Part shown: in pieces, positions 16,566-24,589 of the stretch | Layout of the letters: each line of letters starts with the position of its first letter | How positions within the stretch are numbered: position 1 is the stretch's first letter | Assembly: GCF_900107535.1 (NCBI RefSeq) | Contig: NZ_FNRA01000001.1 | Location: forward strand, 496,001-560,000 | Source: Pedobacter hartonius | GTDB lineage: Bacteria; Bacteroidota; Bacteroidia; Sphingobacteriales; Sphingobacteriaceae | Direction of reading: 5' to 3' | DNA: 64,000 nt | Position numbers and translations under genes: made by a program | Notes under the pieces: generated by a model | Database searches by the model: none | What the model saw: the letters and a program-made list of their open reading frames with translations, nothing else | Told to the model about the DNA's origin: nothing

Positions 16566-16946
16566 TTAATCCAGTGAAACGAACAATTCCGAACGTGTAA
16601 GCCAATTGCCATTTACTTTGCGCCACATTGCCGAATAGTTGCCCCTGGCCTGCGCATTCTCGTATGCCCAGCTACCTGTTTCCCAAGCCAGAATACCACT
16701 TTCAGCAATTTTAATTTCTGAAGGGACCCGTTCAAAGACCAGCGGGTCTTTCTCTGCAAACATCTCTGTAAAGACAGCTATCAGAGCATTTTTTCCAACA
16801 TATTGACCACCTTCTCCAGATATAACGATCATTTCATCCAGCCAATACTTTGCTACACCCGCCACATTGTGCTCACGGATAGCTGCATTCGAATTTTCCC
16901 GTGCCCGGCGGATATTTTCCACCGCTTCTTTGTCCTGCTGATTCAT
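16566..16946 (-). CDS. SnoaL/DUF4440-like NTF2-fold protein
   Basis: This 126-residue cytosolic protein has the cone-shaped NTF2 fold expected of SnoaL/DUF4440 proteins. It starts with a helical RRARENSNAAIREHNVAGVAKYW, followed by strands with GSWAYENAQARGNYSAMWRKVNGNWLTRSELF. The ending, where a W(R/K)K...GxW motif is followed by an aromatic strand, is typical. Substrate and activity are unknown; many relatives are non-enzymatic or detoxification accessory proteins. Confidence 0.78.
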   Translation of the reverse strand: MNQQDKEAVENIRRARENSNAAIREHNVAGVAKYWLDEMIVISGEGGQYVGKNALIAVFTEMFAEKDPLVFERVPSEIKIAESGILAWETGSWAYENAQARGNYSAMWRKVNGNWLTRSELFVSLD

Positions 16947-17043
16947 ACTGATTTCTTAAACCATAGCAAAACTAATAAGAAATGTATCAAATGTTCATCC
17001 TTTATCAGCATAATTTCGGTAATTTGCTACATATTAAGATAAG

Positions 17044-18306
17044 ATGCTTATAGGAATTATTGGCCTGGGAGATATGGGCAAACTTTATGCGAAACGTTTT
17101 GCAAAAGCAGGATATCAGGTCTGCGGTTCAGATCTGCCGGAATTTTATGAAAAACTGGAAGAGGAACTTTCCCCTTTTGGGATTGAACTGATGGTGGATG
17201 GAAGTGCTGTATCAAGAAAGGCCGATATCATTTTTTACGCTGTTGAAGCTGAAAAAATTGCTGAAGTAGTACAAAGATATGGCGGATCAACAAAATATGG
17301 CGCCATTGTAGGCGGACAGACTTCTGTGAAACACCCTGAGATCGCCGCATTTGAAGCATACCTGCCAAAAGACGTCAATATCATCACCTGTCATTCGCTG
17401 CATGGCCCTGGTTTTGATACCAAAGACCAGACCCTCATTGTGATCCCCCACCGCTGTAACGCCGACGCCTATATGCGTATGGCAGATGTACTGTCTGCAC
17501 TGGAGTCTGAGCTTGTAGAGATGAACGATTTCCATACACACGACAAGATCGTAGCCGATACACAGGCCGTAACACATATGGGATTTGAAAGTATGGGTAC
17601 TGCATGGAAAAGTGCAGGATTTTTTCCCTGGGAGAATGCAGCTTACTTTGGTGGAATAGACAATGTGAAAATCCTGACCATGCTGAGGATATTCAGTTAT
17701 AAAGCCCATATCTATGCCGGACTGGCAATCATGAACCCTTATGCCCGCCAGCAGATCAAATCCTATGCGCAGTCAGAATCTGATCTCTTTAAAATGATGA
17801 TCACGGAAAATGAAACCGACTTCCGCGCAAGAATAAAAAAAGCAAAGAACTTTCTTTTTCCCGATAGCAAAGATTTCCTGCTGTTGGACAATGAGGTAAT
17901 GCAGGAGTTTTCTTTATCAGGCGGTGGAATACCGCGTACACCAAATTCGCACTTAAGCTTATTGAGTATGGCCGATGCATGGTATCAGCTGGGCATCAAC
18001 CCTTATGATAACCTGATCTGCCAGACACCGCCTTTCAGGCTGCGCCTTGGAATAGTAGAATACCTGTTCAGAGATGAAGAGCTGCTGGAAGAATCAATCA
18101 ATGCGGCTGTTTATAACAAACAGATCCGTACCGACGACCTGGAATTCCATTCAGCTGTGCGCGAATGGTCATCTATTATAGGTTATGGTGATATCAATGG
18201 ATATAAACATCATTTTAATGATGCGAAACTGTTTTTTGAAGACAGGCTGGAACATGGAAGACAACAAAGTTCAGAACTGATCAGCAGGTTAAACCGCAGC
18301 TACTGA
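17044..18306 (+). CDS. Prephenate dehydrogenase, fungal TYR1-like
   Basis: The 420-residue protein has an N-terminal Rossmann domain (GIIGLGDMG, residues 4-12), GGQTSVKHPEI (90-100), HSLHGPG (117-123) and DTQAVTHMGFESMGTAW (172-188). Long C-terminal helices include AGLAIMNPYARQQI, PNSHLSLLSMADAWYQLGI and DDLEFHSAVREWSS. These motifs and the length match, as far as I recall it, yeast Tyr1 (NADP-dependent prephenate dehydrogenase) more closely than bacterial TyrA. The reaction would be prephenate to 4-hydroxyphenylpyruvate. No aromatic pathway gene is nearby. Arogenate is an alternative substrate. Confidence 0.8.
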   Translation: MLIGIIGLGDMGKLYAKRFAKAGYQVCGSDLPEFYEKLEEELSPFGIELMVDGSAVSRKADIIFYAVEAEKIAEVVQRYGGSTKYGAIVGGQTSVKHPEIAAFEAYLPKDVNIITCHSLHGPGFDTKDQTLIVIPHRCNADAYMRMADVLSALESELVEMNDFHTHDKIVADTQAVTHMGFESMGTAWKSAGFFPWENAAYFGGIDNVKILTMLRIFSYKAHIYAGLAIMNPYARQQIKSYAQSESDLFKMMITENETDFRARIKKAKNFLFPDSKDFLLLDNEVMQEFSLSGGGIPRTPNSHLSLLSMADAWYQLGINPYDNLICQTPPFRLRLGIVEYLFRDEELLEESINAAVYNKQIRTDDLEFHSAVREWSSIIGYGDINGYKHHFNDAKLFFEDRLEHGRQQSSELISRLNRSY

Positions 18307-18325
18307 TCAGCTCTGCAATCATTTC

Positions 18326-18763
18326 TTATTCTGCTACAGGAGCATGAAATGCCCTTCTGGCAATCAGCTTCCATTCAGATTTGGTTTTCTTCCATACGAG
18401 AACGATGTTCAAATGAGGAGCCGCAGGTTTACCACCATCATTGGTAGTTGCATTTAACTGATGGCTTACAATAGCTATATCACCTGTAATGCTGATGCTC
18501 TGTTTGCTCAGTTCAATAGTTACAAAATCTGATTTCTTTGTGGAAATCTCCTCTACGAATACGGCTTTGCTCTGAATTTTTCCGCTGGAATGTGCATAAG
18601 TCAGATCATCAGATAACAGGCTTTCCAGGTCAGCTTTATTTCCGCTGATCATTGCTGCCCTGAGTTTTTCTACTTTTGCAGCAACAAGGGTTTCGTCTTT
18701 AGATTGGGCATTGGCGGCCAGACTACTGGCAAAGATTAAGAGTATCACTGATAGTTTCTTCAT
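18326..18763 (-). CDS. Exported DUF4440/NTF2-like protein
   Basis: A 145-residue protein with a signal peptide (about residues 1-19, ending ANA) and an NTF2-like domain. The helix KVEKLRAAMISGNKADLESLLSDDLTYAHSSG is the usual DUF4440 start, and LVWKKTKSEWKLIARRAFHAP is the usual end. It may bind a small hydrophobic ligand in the periplasm. No further function can be assigned. It converges on the TYR1-like gene with 19 bases between them. Confidence 0.8.
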   Translation of the reverse strand: MKKLSVILLIFASSLAANAQSKDETLVAAKVEKLRAAMISGNKADLESLLSDDLTYAHSSGKIQSKAVFVEEISTKKSDFVTIELSKQSISITGDIAIVSHQLNATTNDGGKPAAPHLNIVLVWKKTKSEWKLIARRAFHAPVAE

Positions 18764-18870
18764 AATTTATATTTGATTTCTAAAGTTATACATAAATTGG
18801 CTATTGCTGATAGTTAAGCCGATGTAATTTATCAGCTACAATGCCGCACTTTATGATTTAACCTTAGCCA

Positions 18871-19167
18871 CTAAATGTGCCTTTCGATGATACCCTGCAG
18901 CTGATTGGCAGGGATCACTCCGGACTGCCTCCATTTCACTTCTCCTCCTTTGAAGAGGATTAACGTAGGAACTCCCTGGATCTGATACTGACTGGAAACT
19001 GCCGGATTCTTGTCGACATCAATCTTTAGAATAGTTGCCTTCTCCCCTATCATTCCTTTCAGTTGTTTGAGGATTGGCGCCATCATTTTACATGGGCCAC
19101 ACCACTCAGCAGAAAAATCTACCAATACGGGTTTATCTGATTTGATGATTTCTGTGAAGTTTGACAT
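18871..19167 (-). CDS. trxA: Thioredoxin
   Basis: A 98-residue single-domain thioredoxin with the WCGPCK active site (Cys23, Cys26), buried Asp near residue 17 (VDFSAEW), cis-proline in GVPTLILF and a Gly-rich end ([12 protein letters not shown]). It reduces cytosolic protein disulfides with NADPH through thioredoxin reductase. It lacks a signal peptide. A paralogue is probable elsewhere, because stand-alone thioredoxins are usually multiple in this group. Confidence 0.93.
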   Translation of the reverse strand: MSNFTEIIKSDKPVLVDFSAEWCGPCKMMAPILKQLKGMIGEKATILKIDVDKNPAVSSQYQIQGVPTLILFKGGEVKWRQSGVIPANQLQGIIERHI

Positions 19168-19237
19168 GATCAGTGTATTTTAAGGAATTAACATATGCGG
19201 TTGCATATTGTTTTCGTACGGTAGTGCCTGCCTGAAT

Positions 19238-19275
19238 AAAAAGAAGCGGGGATACCACTTTCGCAATATCCCCGC
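19238..19275 (-). terminator. Intrinsic terminator of the MFS gene
   Basis: A nine-pair stem (GCGGGGATA 19246-19254 with TATCCCCGC 19267-19275) has a 12-base loop and is followed in the minus direction by TTCTTTTT. It lies about 105 bases past the MFS stop at 19382. Confidence 0.7.
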
Positions 19276-19381
19276 CATCTAAATTAACGCTCTCAGATAT
19301 ATAAACGTTAATAACCCTCAATATTATATAACCTGACAAATATTTTTTAAAATAATTTGATTTAAATCCACAATCAGGTTC

Positions 19382-20542
19382 CTAGGCCGCTTCAGCTTCC
19401 GTTTTTTTATATTTAAATACCAGCTGCGATATGGGAATAAGCATTAGTCCGCAAAATCCAAATACAATAAATGCGATTCTTAAACCAAATGCATGAGCCA
19501 GGTAACCAATAAGCGGGGGCCCTAAAAATGTCCCTGTGATATAATAGGTGGCGATAATAGAAATGGCCATACCTGCAGAATACTTTTTGGAATTCCCGGC
19601 CATGGAGTACGACATAGGGATGACCGAAGCCGTACCAAAACCTACCAGTGAGAAACCTATCATCGCAATCCAGAACTGGGGGATGATAATTGCCATTGCG
19701 ATACCGCAAATGATAAACAGGGCACTCATCAGATAGGTTGCGGCCATGCCTATCCTTCCTATGATGATATCAGAAATAAAACGGGACATTGCCATAAAGA
19801 GCATAAATATCAGGTATCCATAGGTGAAGATCTTTACATGCAGTACCTGCTGGAAATAGATGCCACTCCAGTCGAACATCCCTCCTTCACAAATGGCCGA
19901 GAGGAAGGCCACGATTCCCAGGCAAAGAATATAAGGATCCGGTTTCCCAATAATAATCTTATTTCCCGTTGCAGACCGGTCACCTTTCAACAGGAACCGG
20001 AACGAATAAGCTGCCATTAACAGCGTAATACAGGCCACAATCACGAAATGAACCTGTATGGATGCGTTTAAAGCGAGCAGCAATGTGGAAAAGGCTACGC
20101 CCGCAATTCCACCGGTGCTCCAGAAACCATGAAAAGAGCCATTGATCTTCTTCGTAAACAGTTTTTGCACGGTAATCGCCTGCGTATTCATCGAAATATT
20201 AAAGATCCTGGAAGTAAAAGCAAATAACACCACCGCCACTACCAATGCTACTGTATTATGTGTGAAGCCGATCAAAGCCATTGCCAGTGAATTTAAAGCA
20301 TAACCCACGGTCAGCGGAATACGGCTGTCATAGCGGGATACCAGCCAGCCTGTGATCGGCAGCCCGATCAGAGAACCCACCGGCATAGCCAGCAGGATAG
20401 ATCCCAGTTCAGCATCATTAAAACCATAGGCCATTTTAATGGTCGGAATCCTGGATGCCCATGTAGCAAAGCTGAAGCCAGACATGAAGAAAAAGGTACT
20501 CAGGAATATTCTGTGCGTGTTTTTTGATATAATGTCGTTCAT
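19382..20542 (-). CDS. MFS transporter, FucP/YfkF-like group
   Basis: This 386-residue protein has 12 predicted helices and the motif LVSRYDSRIPL after helix 2. The start THRIFLSTFFFMSGFSFATWASRIPTIK is typical of the bacterial MFS branch that carries ASRIP (MFS_1, YbjJ-like). The substrate is unknown; sugar or drug export has been proposed for relatives. It stands alone, 45 bases from the glycosylase gene on the same strand, so the two could share a transcript. Confidence 0.85.
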   Translation of the reverse strand: MNDIISKNTHRIFLSTFFFMSGFSFATWASRIPTIKMAYGFNDAELGSILLAMPVGSLIGLPITGWLVSRYDSRIPLTVGYALNSLAMALIGFTHNTVALVVAVVLFAFTSRIFNISMNTQAITVQKLFTKKINGSFHGFWSTGGIAGVAFSTLLLALNASIQVHFVIVACITLLMAAYSFRFLLKGDRSATGNKIIIGKPDPYILCLGIVAFLSAICEGGMFDWSGIYFQQVLHVKIFTYGYLIFMLFMAMSRFISDIIIGRIGMAATYLMSALFIICGIAMAIIIPQFWIAMIGFSLVGFGTASVIPMSYSMAGNSKKYSAGMAISIIATYYITGTFLGPPLIGYLAHAFGLRIAFIVFGFCGLMLIPISQLVFKYKKTEAEAA

Positions 20543-20586
20543 TTATGCGGCAAAGATAAGCATCCTGAATGATTGATTAATACGTT

Positions 20587-21099
20587 TTATCCTTTTACAT
20601 AGAGCAGCAGTTCCCTCCAGGCATCCAGTTTTTGCTCAAAGGATTTTGAGGCATTGGCACGGCTCGGCGAAGGCAGTAAATGATAGATCTTATCAGGGCT
20701 CTTTTTCACATACCGCAGGTAAAACTCCTCAGCCTTACGGCTATCGAAAAAGACATGATCAATCTTTGGATACCGGGCGTAAAAGGCGGAAAAATCATTC
20801 ACCACCTCGTTTTTAATATTACTGTCCAAACTTCCCTCGCAGGTACAGGACTCCAATACATCCCATAATGCAATATGATGATCGAGCAAAAACGATTTCC
20901 TGGCTTGATAATCGGGCTCAAGGGGCTGATCAAAAAGGGTATAGATCAGTTTCCAGAAATGATTTCCTGCATGTCCGTAATATTGCTGAAGCCTCAGCGA
21001 CCTGTCGCCGGGCATGGTACCTAACAAAAGCACCGTACACTGCTCGTCTGCAATTGGAGGAAAAGCTGTTTTAATGGGATTGATGTCTGAAATATTCAT
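20587..21099 (-). CDS. Hypoxanthine/uracil-DNA glycosylase family protein
   Basis: The 170-residue protein belongs to the UDG superfamily, in the DNA-deoxyinosine glycosylase group. The first motif is LLLGTMPGDRSLRLQQYYGHAGNHFWK (residues about 24-50), IALWDVLESCTCEGSLDSNI carries the base-recognition residues, and LLPSPSRAN is the C-terminal DNA-intercalating loop. It removes deaminated bases (hypoxanthine or uracil) to start base-excision repair. Substrate preference is inferred from family membership. Confidence 0.85.
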   Translation of the reverse strand: MNISDINPIKTAFPPIADEQCTVLLLGTMPGDRSLRLQQYYGHAGNHFWKLIYTLFDQPLEPDYQARKSFLLDHHIALWDVLESCTCEGSLDSNIKNEVVNDFSAFYARYPKIDHVFFDSRKAEEFYLRYVKKSPDKIYHLLPSPSRANASKSFEQKLDAWRELLLYVKG

Positions 21100-21242
21100 T
21101 GATACAAGTATAACTCATTAACGTTAATCAGCAAAAGATGTTCACAGAATTTCAATATAATGGGTTTTGCAGAAAAAACTTAATGTCCTATGGGGGTAAA
21201 CCCGGCTACAGTAGTCCTATGTATAAATCAAAATACATAAAA

Positions 21243-21836
21243 ATGAAAAGATTCTTTTACCTTGCTGTACTTACACTTATTACACAGCTTACGCAATTAC
21301 ATGCACAAACGCCCGGTTCCCCGGGCAAGGATTCAGGAACAGCAGGCAGAATACCAGCTCCGAACTCAGCCGGCAAATCAGATCAGCGCGGACCGTGGCA
21401 ACTGAACGGATCACTCAACCCGGGAATAACCCTCCGTGAGCCCCGTTTCGTAATCGGTGCCGACCTGCAGCTTGAACGTTATGTTTCCAGCGATCTCGCG
21501 TTAACGCTGAGCGCAGGGTATACACACATAACCAATAAGACCGGAACGATTAACTATACCTTTCCTGATGCAGCCCCTGTAAGCATTAAATATAATACTG
21601 ACCGGAACATGATCCCCCTTAAGCTCGGAATAAAAGTCTTTCCGGCTGAAAAAATATACCTGCATGGAGCTGGCGGCATTGCAATAGACATCAACGGAAA
21701 CTCATCATTCGTATGGTCTGCAACAGCCGGAATAAAACTGGGTAGCAGGTACGATCTGGGGCTGAAATACGAAAATTACACAGATTTCTCCTGGTCCAAT
21801 CAGCTTTCCGTAAGGCTCGGGTACAGGATATTTTAA
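21243..21836 (+). CDS. Outer-membrane beta-barrel protein
   Basis: Starting at the ATG at 21243 gives 197 residues with a signal peptide (ending LHAQ, about residue 21). A short Pro/Gly/Ser linker follows, then alternating-hydrophobicity strands typical of an eight-stranded OmpA/OmpW-like barrel (YVSSDLALTLSAGYTHI, IYLHGAGGIAIDI, YDLGLKYENYTDF, LSVRLGYRIF). The terminal Phe is a usual BAM signal. The longer frame from 21138 adds 35 residues that would bury the signal peptide and is rejected. Confidence 0.75.
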   Translation: MKRFFYLAVLTLITQLTQLHAQTPGSPGKDSGTAGRIPAPNSAGKSDQRGPWQLNGSLNPGITLREPRFVIGADLQLERYVSSDLALTLSAGYTHITNKTGTINYTFPDAAPVSIKYNTDRNMIPLKLGIKVFPAEKIYLHGAGGIAIDINGNSSFVWSATAGIKLGSRYDLGLKYENYTDFSWSNQLSVRLGYRIF

Positions 21837-21885
21837 ACACGGATCAGCATATATTTCCACAATTTTTAAAAAGGATATTTTATCA

Positions 21886-21918
21886 TTGTCAGTTCCTGTT
21901 CCGATATTGCTACCTTTG
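21886..21918 (+). promoter_or_regulatory. Promoter of the CvfB-like gene
   Basis: A -33-like TTG (21886-21888) is followed 22 bases later by a perfect -7 TACCTTTG (21911-21918). Transcription would start near 21923, giving a 20-base leader before the ATG at 21943. Confidence 0.6.
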
Positions 21919-21942
21919 CAGATTGAATAACGGTAAACACCA

Positions 21943-22776
21943 ATGATACAAATAGGACAATACAACGAACTCAGAATTATAAATAAGACAGAAACAGGGC
22001 TGATACTGTCAGACGGCGATAAAGAAGCGCTCTTACCCTATAACCACGTTCCTAAGGATGCGGAAGTAGGCGAGAATATCAATGTTTTTGTATACATGCA
22101 TAAGGATGGGAAATTGCATGCCACAACACAGAAACCTTTGGCCTGTGTGGGCGACTTTGCCTATCTGACCGTTGTAGAAGACGGTGAAAACGGGGTTTTT
22201 ATGGATATCGGGATAGATAAAGACGTTTATGTACCGGAAAAGGAACAGAAACGCCCGATGTTTAAGGGAGATAAACATGTTGTGTACGTATTCCTGGATG
22301 ACAGTAATGACCGTATGGTGGCTTCTTCAAGGTTAACCAATTACGTAGAGGAAGATGACATCAACTTTGAGGAAGGTGACGAAGTGAGCCTGTTAATTGC
22401 TGACCGCAGTGACCTGGGTTACAATGCGATCATTGACAATAAATATATCGGGTTGCTGTACACGAATGAATTGTTCGACCAGCTGAATCCTGGTGAAATC
22501 AGAAAAGGATGGATCAAAAAAGTGCGTGTTGAGGGCAAAATTGACCTGAGCCTGCAACCTATGGGTTATGGCCACATCCTCGACATGAAAGAGGTGCTGA
22601 TCAAGATGCTGGAAGAAAATCAGGGTACTTTACCCATTGGTGATAAAAGCACCCCGGATGATATTTACGAACTGCTGAAAGTCAGCAAAAAGGCATTTAA
22701 GAAAACAACAGGTGCATTATACAAAGAACGCCTGATCACCATTGGTGACCATGAGATCAGGTTGCTGTCTGAATAA
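21943..22776 (+). CDS. S1-domain RNA-binding protein, CvfB family
   Basis: This 277-residue protein consists of S1-like OB domains and a C-terminal winged helix, as in S. aureus CvfB, which affects virulence gene expression through RNA binding. Recognisable parts are an N-terminal GQYNELRIINKTETGLILSD, the S1 segment GVFMDIGIDKDVYVP (about residues 85-100), and the end DDIYELLKVSKKAFKKTTGALYKERLI (winged-helix). RNA targets are unknown. It ends at a perfect 18-pair palindrome (22778-22816). Confidence 0.88.
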   Translation: MIQIGQYNELRIINKTETGLILSDGDKEALLPYNHVPKDAEVGENINVFVYMHKDGKLHATTQKPLACVGDFAYLTVVEDGENGVFMDIGIDKDVYVPEKEQKRPMFKGDKHVVYVFLDDSNDRMVASSRLTNYVEEDDINFEEGDEVSLLIADRSDLGYNAIIDNKYIGLLYTNELFDQLNPGEIRKGWIKKVRVEGKIDLSLQPMGYGHILDMKEVLIKMLEENQGTLPIGDKSTPDDIYELLKVSKKAFKKTTGALYKERLITIGDHEIRLLSE

Positions 22777-22777
22777 A

Positions 22778-22816
22778 ATAGAACAGGTTCTTTCCGATGG
22801 AAAGAACCTGTTCTAT
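22778..22816. terminator. Perfect 18-pair hairpin between convergent genes
   Basis: The arms 22778-22795 and 22799-22816 are perfectly complementary around a GAT loop. There is no long T tract, so it may act as a bidirectional 3'-end stabiliser or terminator. It begins two bases after the CvfB-like stop and ends seven bases before the DUF3050 stop. Confidence 0.7.
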
Positions 22817-22822
22817 GAAATA

Positions 22823-23602
22823 TTAAGCTTTTATACCAACGATCTCGTTATATACCCCATTCCAGAGATTGATCCGTTGCTGAAGTGACGCTACCGTGAT
22901 CTCCTCAGCAGCTTTCCAGTAGGCTTCACTGTCACCGCAAAGTTCTGCCGTCATTTCCAAAGCCAGGTGACTGTGATGATCGCCATCCACTTCAATGTGG
23001 CGTTCCAGGTAATATTTGATCAGCGAGAGCTGGTCCGGAAACTTTTGATTGAGATCTCTTACAATGGAAATGAACATATTCGGAATAAGATCTTCCCTGC
23101 CGAAAGTAAAGGCGGCAGACTGTAAATGGGATTGTTTACCGTTGATCACCTGAAAAGTAAAGTCCATAAATTCACGTGCTTCCTTTGGCACATCAGCCTC
23201 TGTATATGCTTTAAAAAAGGAACCTGTTTCTTTTAATATTGCTGCAAACTGCTGAATAGGCGTGGTATCTGCTCCGCATTGCTCCATCGCTTCGAGGTAC
23301 ATCTCATAATGGCTTTTACGGACGCCTTCCTTATCCACATCAGATTCTTCACCCGTAACAATTTCGTTGATCAGGTATCTTGTATTCGCATTGCCCACCG
23401 GGAACCAGGGCGTGGTGGTACTGGTTAACCCAATCTGCAGTGACTTTAACAGGGACATAAAATCCCACACTGCATATACATGGTATTGCATAAATACTTT
23501 CAGGTCATCTATATCATTGATAACTGAATATACCTTATGGTTTATGATTTCCTCTCTTAATGGTTCTATTACCGACTGTATCCTTGCGATCTGAAGTTTC
23601 AT
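22823..23602 (-). CDS. DUF3050 protein, heme-oxygenase-like fold
   Basis: This is a 259-residue DUF3050 protein. The start (PLREEIINHKVYSVINDIDDLKVFMQYHVYAVWDFM) and the later HIEVDGDHHSHLA are the family landmarks. His and Glu/Asp residues in these two segments could build a diiron-type metal site, as in the heme-oxygenase-like diiron oxidase (HDO) superfamily. The chemistry is unknown, and an oxygenase or redox function is inferred from fold only. It is monocistronic, with a palindrome behind it. Confidence 0.82.
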   Translation of the reverse strand: MKLQIARIQSVIEPLREEIINHKVYSVINDIDDLKVFMQYHVYAVWDFMSLLKSLQIGLTSTTTPWFPVGNANTRYLINEIVTGEESDVDKEGVRKSHYEMYLEAMEQCGADTTPIQQFAAILKETGSFFKAYTEADVPKEAREFMDFTFQVINGKQSHLQSAAFTFGREDLIPNMFISIVRDLNQKFPDQLSLIKYYLERHIEVDGDHHSHLALEMTAELCGDSEAYWKAAEEITVASLQQRINLWNGVYNEIVGIKA

Positions 23603-23733
23603 CTTGCTTTCTCTTTTATATTACGGCGGCAAAGGTATTGGTAATTGAAGCTTTTACACTAAGAGACAATTCGTTTTTTTAAGAGGAAGCCGTAAAATTA
23701 CTTTTCAAAGAAGAATTACAACTATAGCGCATA

Positions 23734-24495
23734 TTATAGCTTCCATAACCTGTACTGCCTGAATAACTGGTTCCTGCGTAAGCCCTGCAGTGCCGAAAGG
23801 ATATCAGGATAACCGGCAGCATCATAGTGATGATCGCCCGGTAAAACCCTCAGGGAGAAATTCCTTTTTTGGATTGCTTCCATAGGTTTAGGATTCTCCT
23901 GTTCACCATAAAAGCAGAAAACCGGGATCTTTATGGCTTCAACTTCGGGCTGAACCTTATAAGGTTTATCATCACCCGCAATATTTAAGAGATCGGAAGT
24001 ATGCACCATAAAATCAGACGAGGCAAAAGGAGAGAGCAACTCGATAGCTACCACCTTATTCTTCATTGACGGCACCAGACGGTTATAGACAAAGGGTACA
24101 ATATCAGCACCAAAAGAATATCCGCATAAATAGATCCTGTTCGTTTTATAAAGTGCCGAATATTTACTGATCAGCAGCATTACATCATCTGCCGTTTGCT
24201 GTGGTGTCCTGCCGCTCCAGAAGTAGGTCCTTGAGTTAAATCCTATAGTTTCGAATCCTTCAGCAGCAAATCCAGTACCCAACTGATCTTCAAAATCGAG
24301 CCAGCCCCCGTCACCGGAAAAAAGGATCAGCAGCTTTTTAGATGTAGCATCTACGCTGGGATAGGTGATTACGGGCAGATTAAAATCATGCGTTTCCAGA
24401 CCATGATGATTGATTTGCCTTGTCCGCATTAAGATACCGCAACCGGAAAAAAGAAAAATAGAAATAAGGCAGAACCCCAGTTGCCAGCGCTTCAT
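23734..24495 (-). CDS. AcvB/VirJ-like alpha/beta hydrolase lipoprotein
   Basis: This 253-residue protein has a lipoprotein signal (LFSGCG, Cys about residue 19) and an alpha/beta hydrolase domain. The family landmarks are LFSGDGGW (residues about 57-64), the nucleophile elbow GYSFGADIVPF (Ser near 126), YGEQEN and LPGDHHYD with the catalytic His. AcvB/VirJ enzymes hydrolyse lysyl-phosphatidylglycerol in the periplasm of Agrobacterium and relatives. The same activity here is plausible but no mprF-type synthase is in the window. Confidence 0.82.
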   Translation of the reverse strand: MKRWQLGFCLISIFLFSGCGILMRTRQINHHGLETHDFNLPVITYPSVDATSKKLLILFSGDGGWLDFEDQLGTGFAAEGFETIGFNSRTYFWSGRTPQQTADDVMLLISKYSALYKTNRIYLCGYSFGADIVPFVYNRLVPSMKNKVVAIELLSPFASSDFMVHTSDLLNIAGDDKPYKVQPEVEAIKIPVFCFYGEQENPKPMEAIQKRNFSLRVLPGDHHYDAAGYPDILSALQGLRRNQLFRQYRLWKL

Positions 24496-24589
24496 GAATT
24501 GGAATTAAAGATTCAGGTGATTCATAATCTGTGCCAAGATCGTAAACGGCACAGGGCAAGCCACGGAATTAGCAGAAATAATACATTAT

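Noticed and set aside
17287-17709. Minus-strand 140-codon frame
   Set aside because: Antisense of the TYR1-like gene, in a region where plus-strand motifs are conserved.
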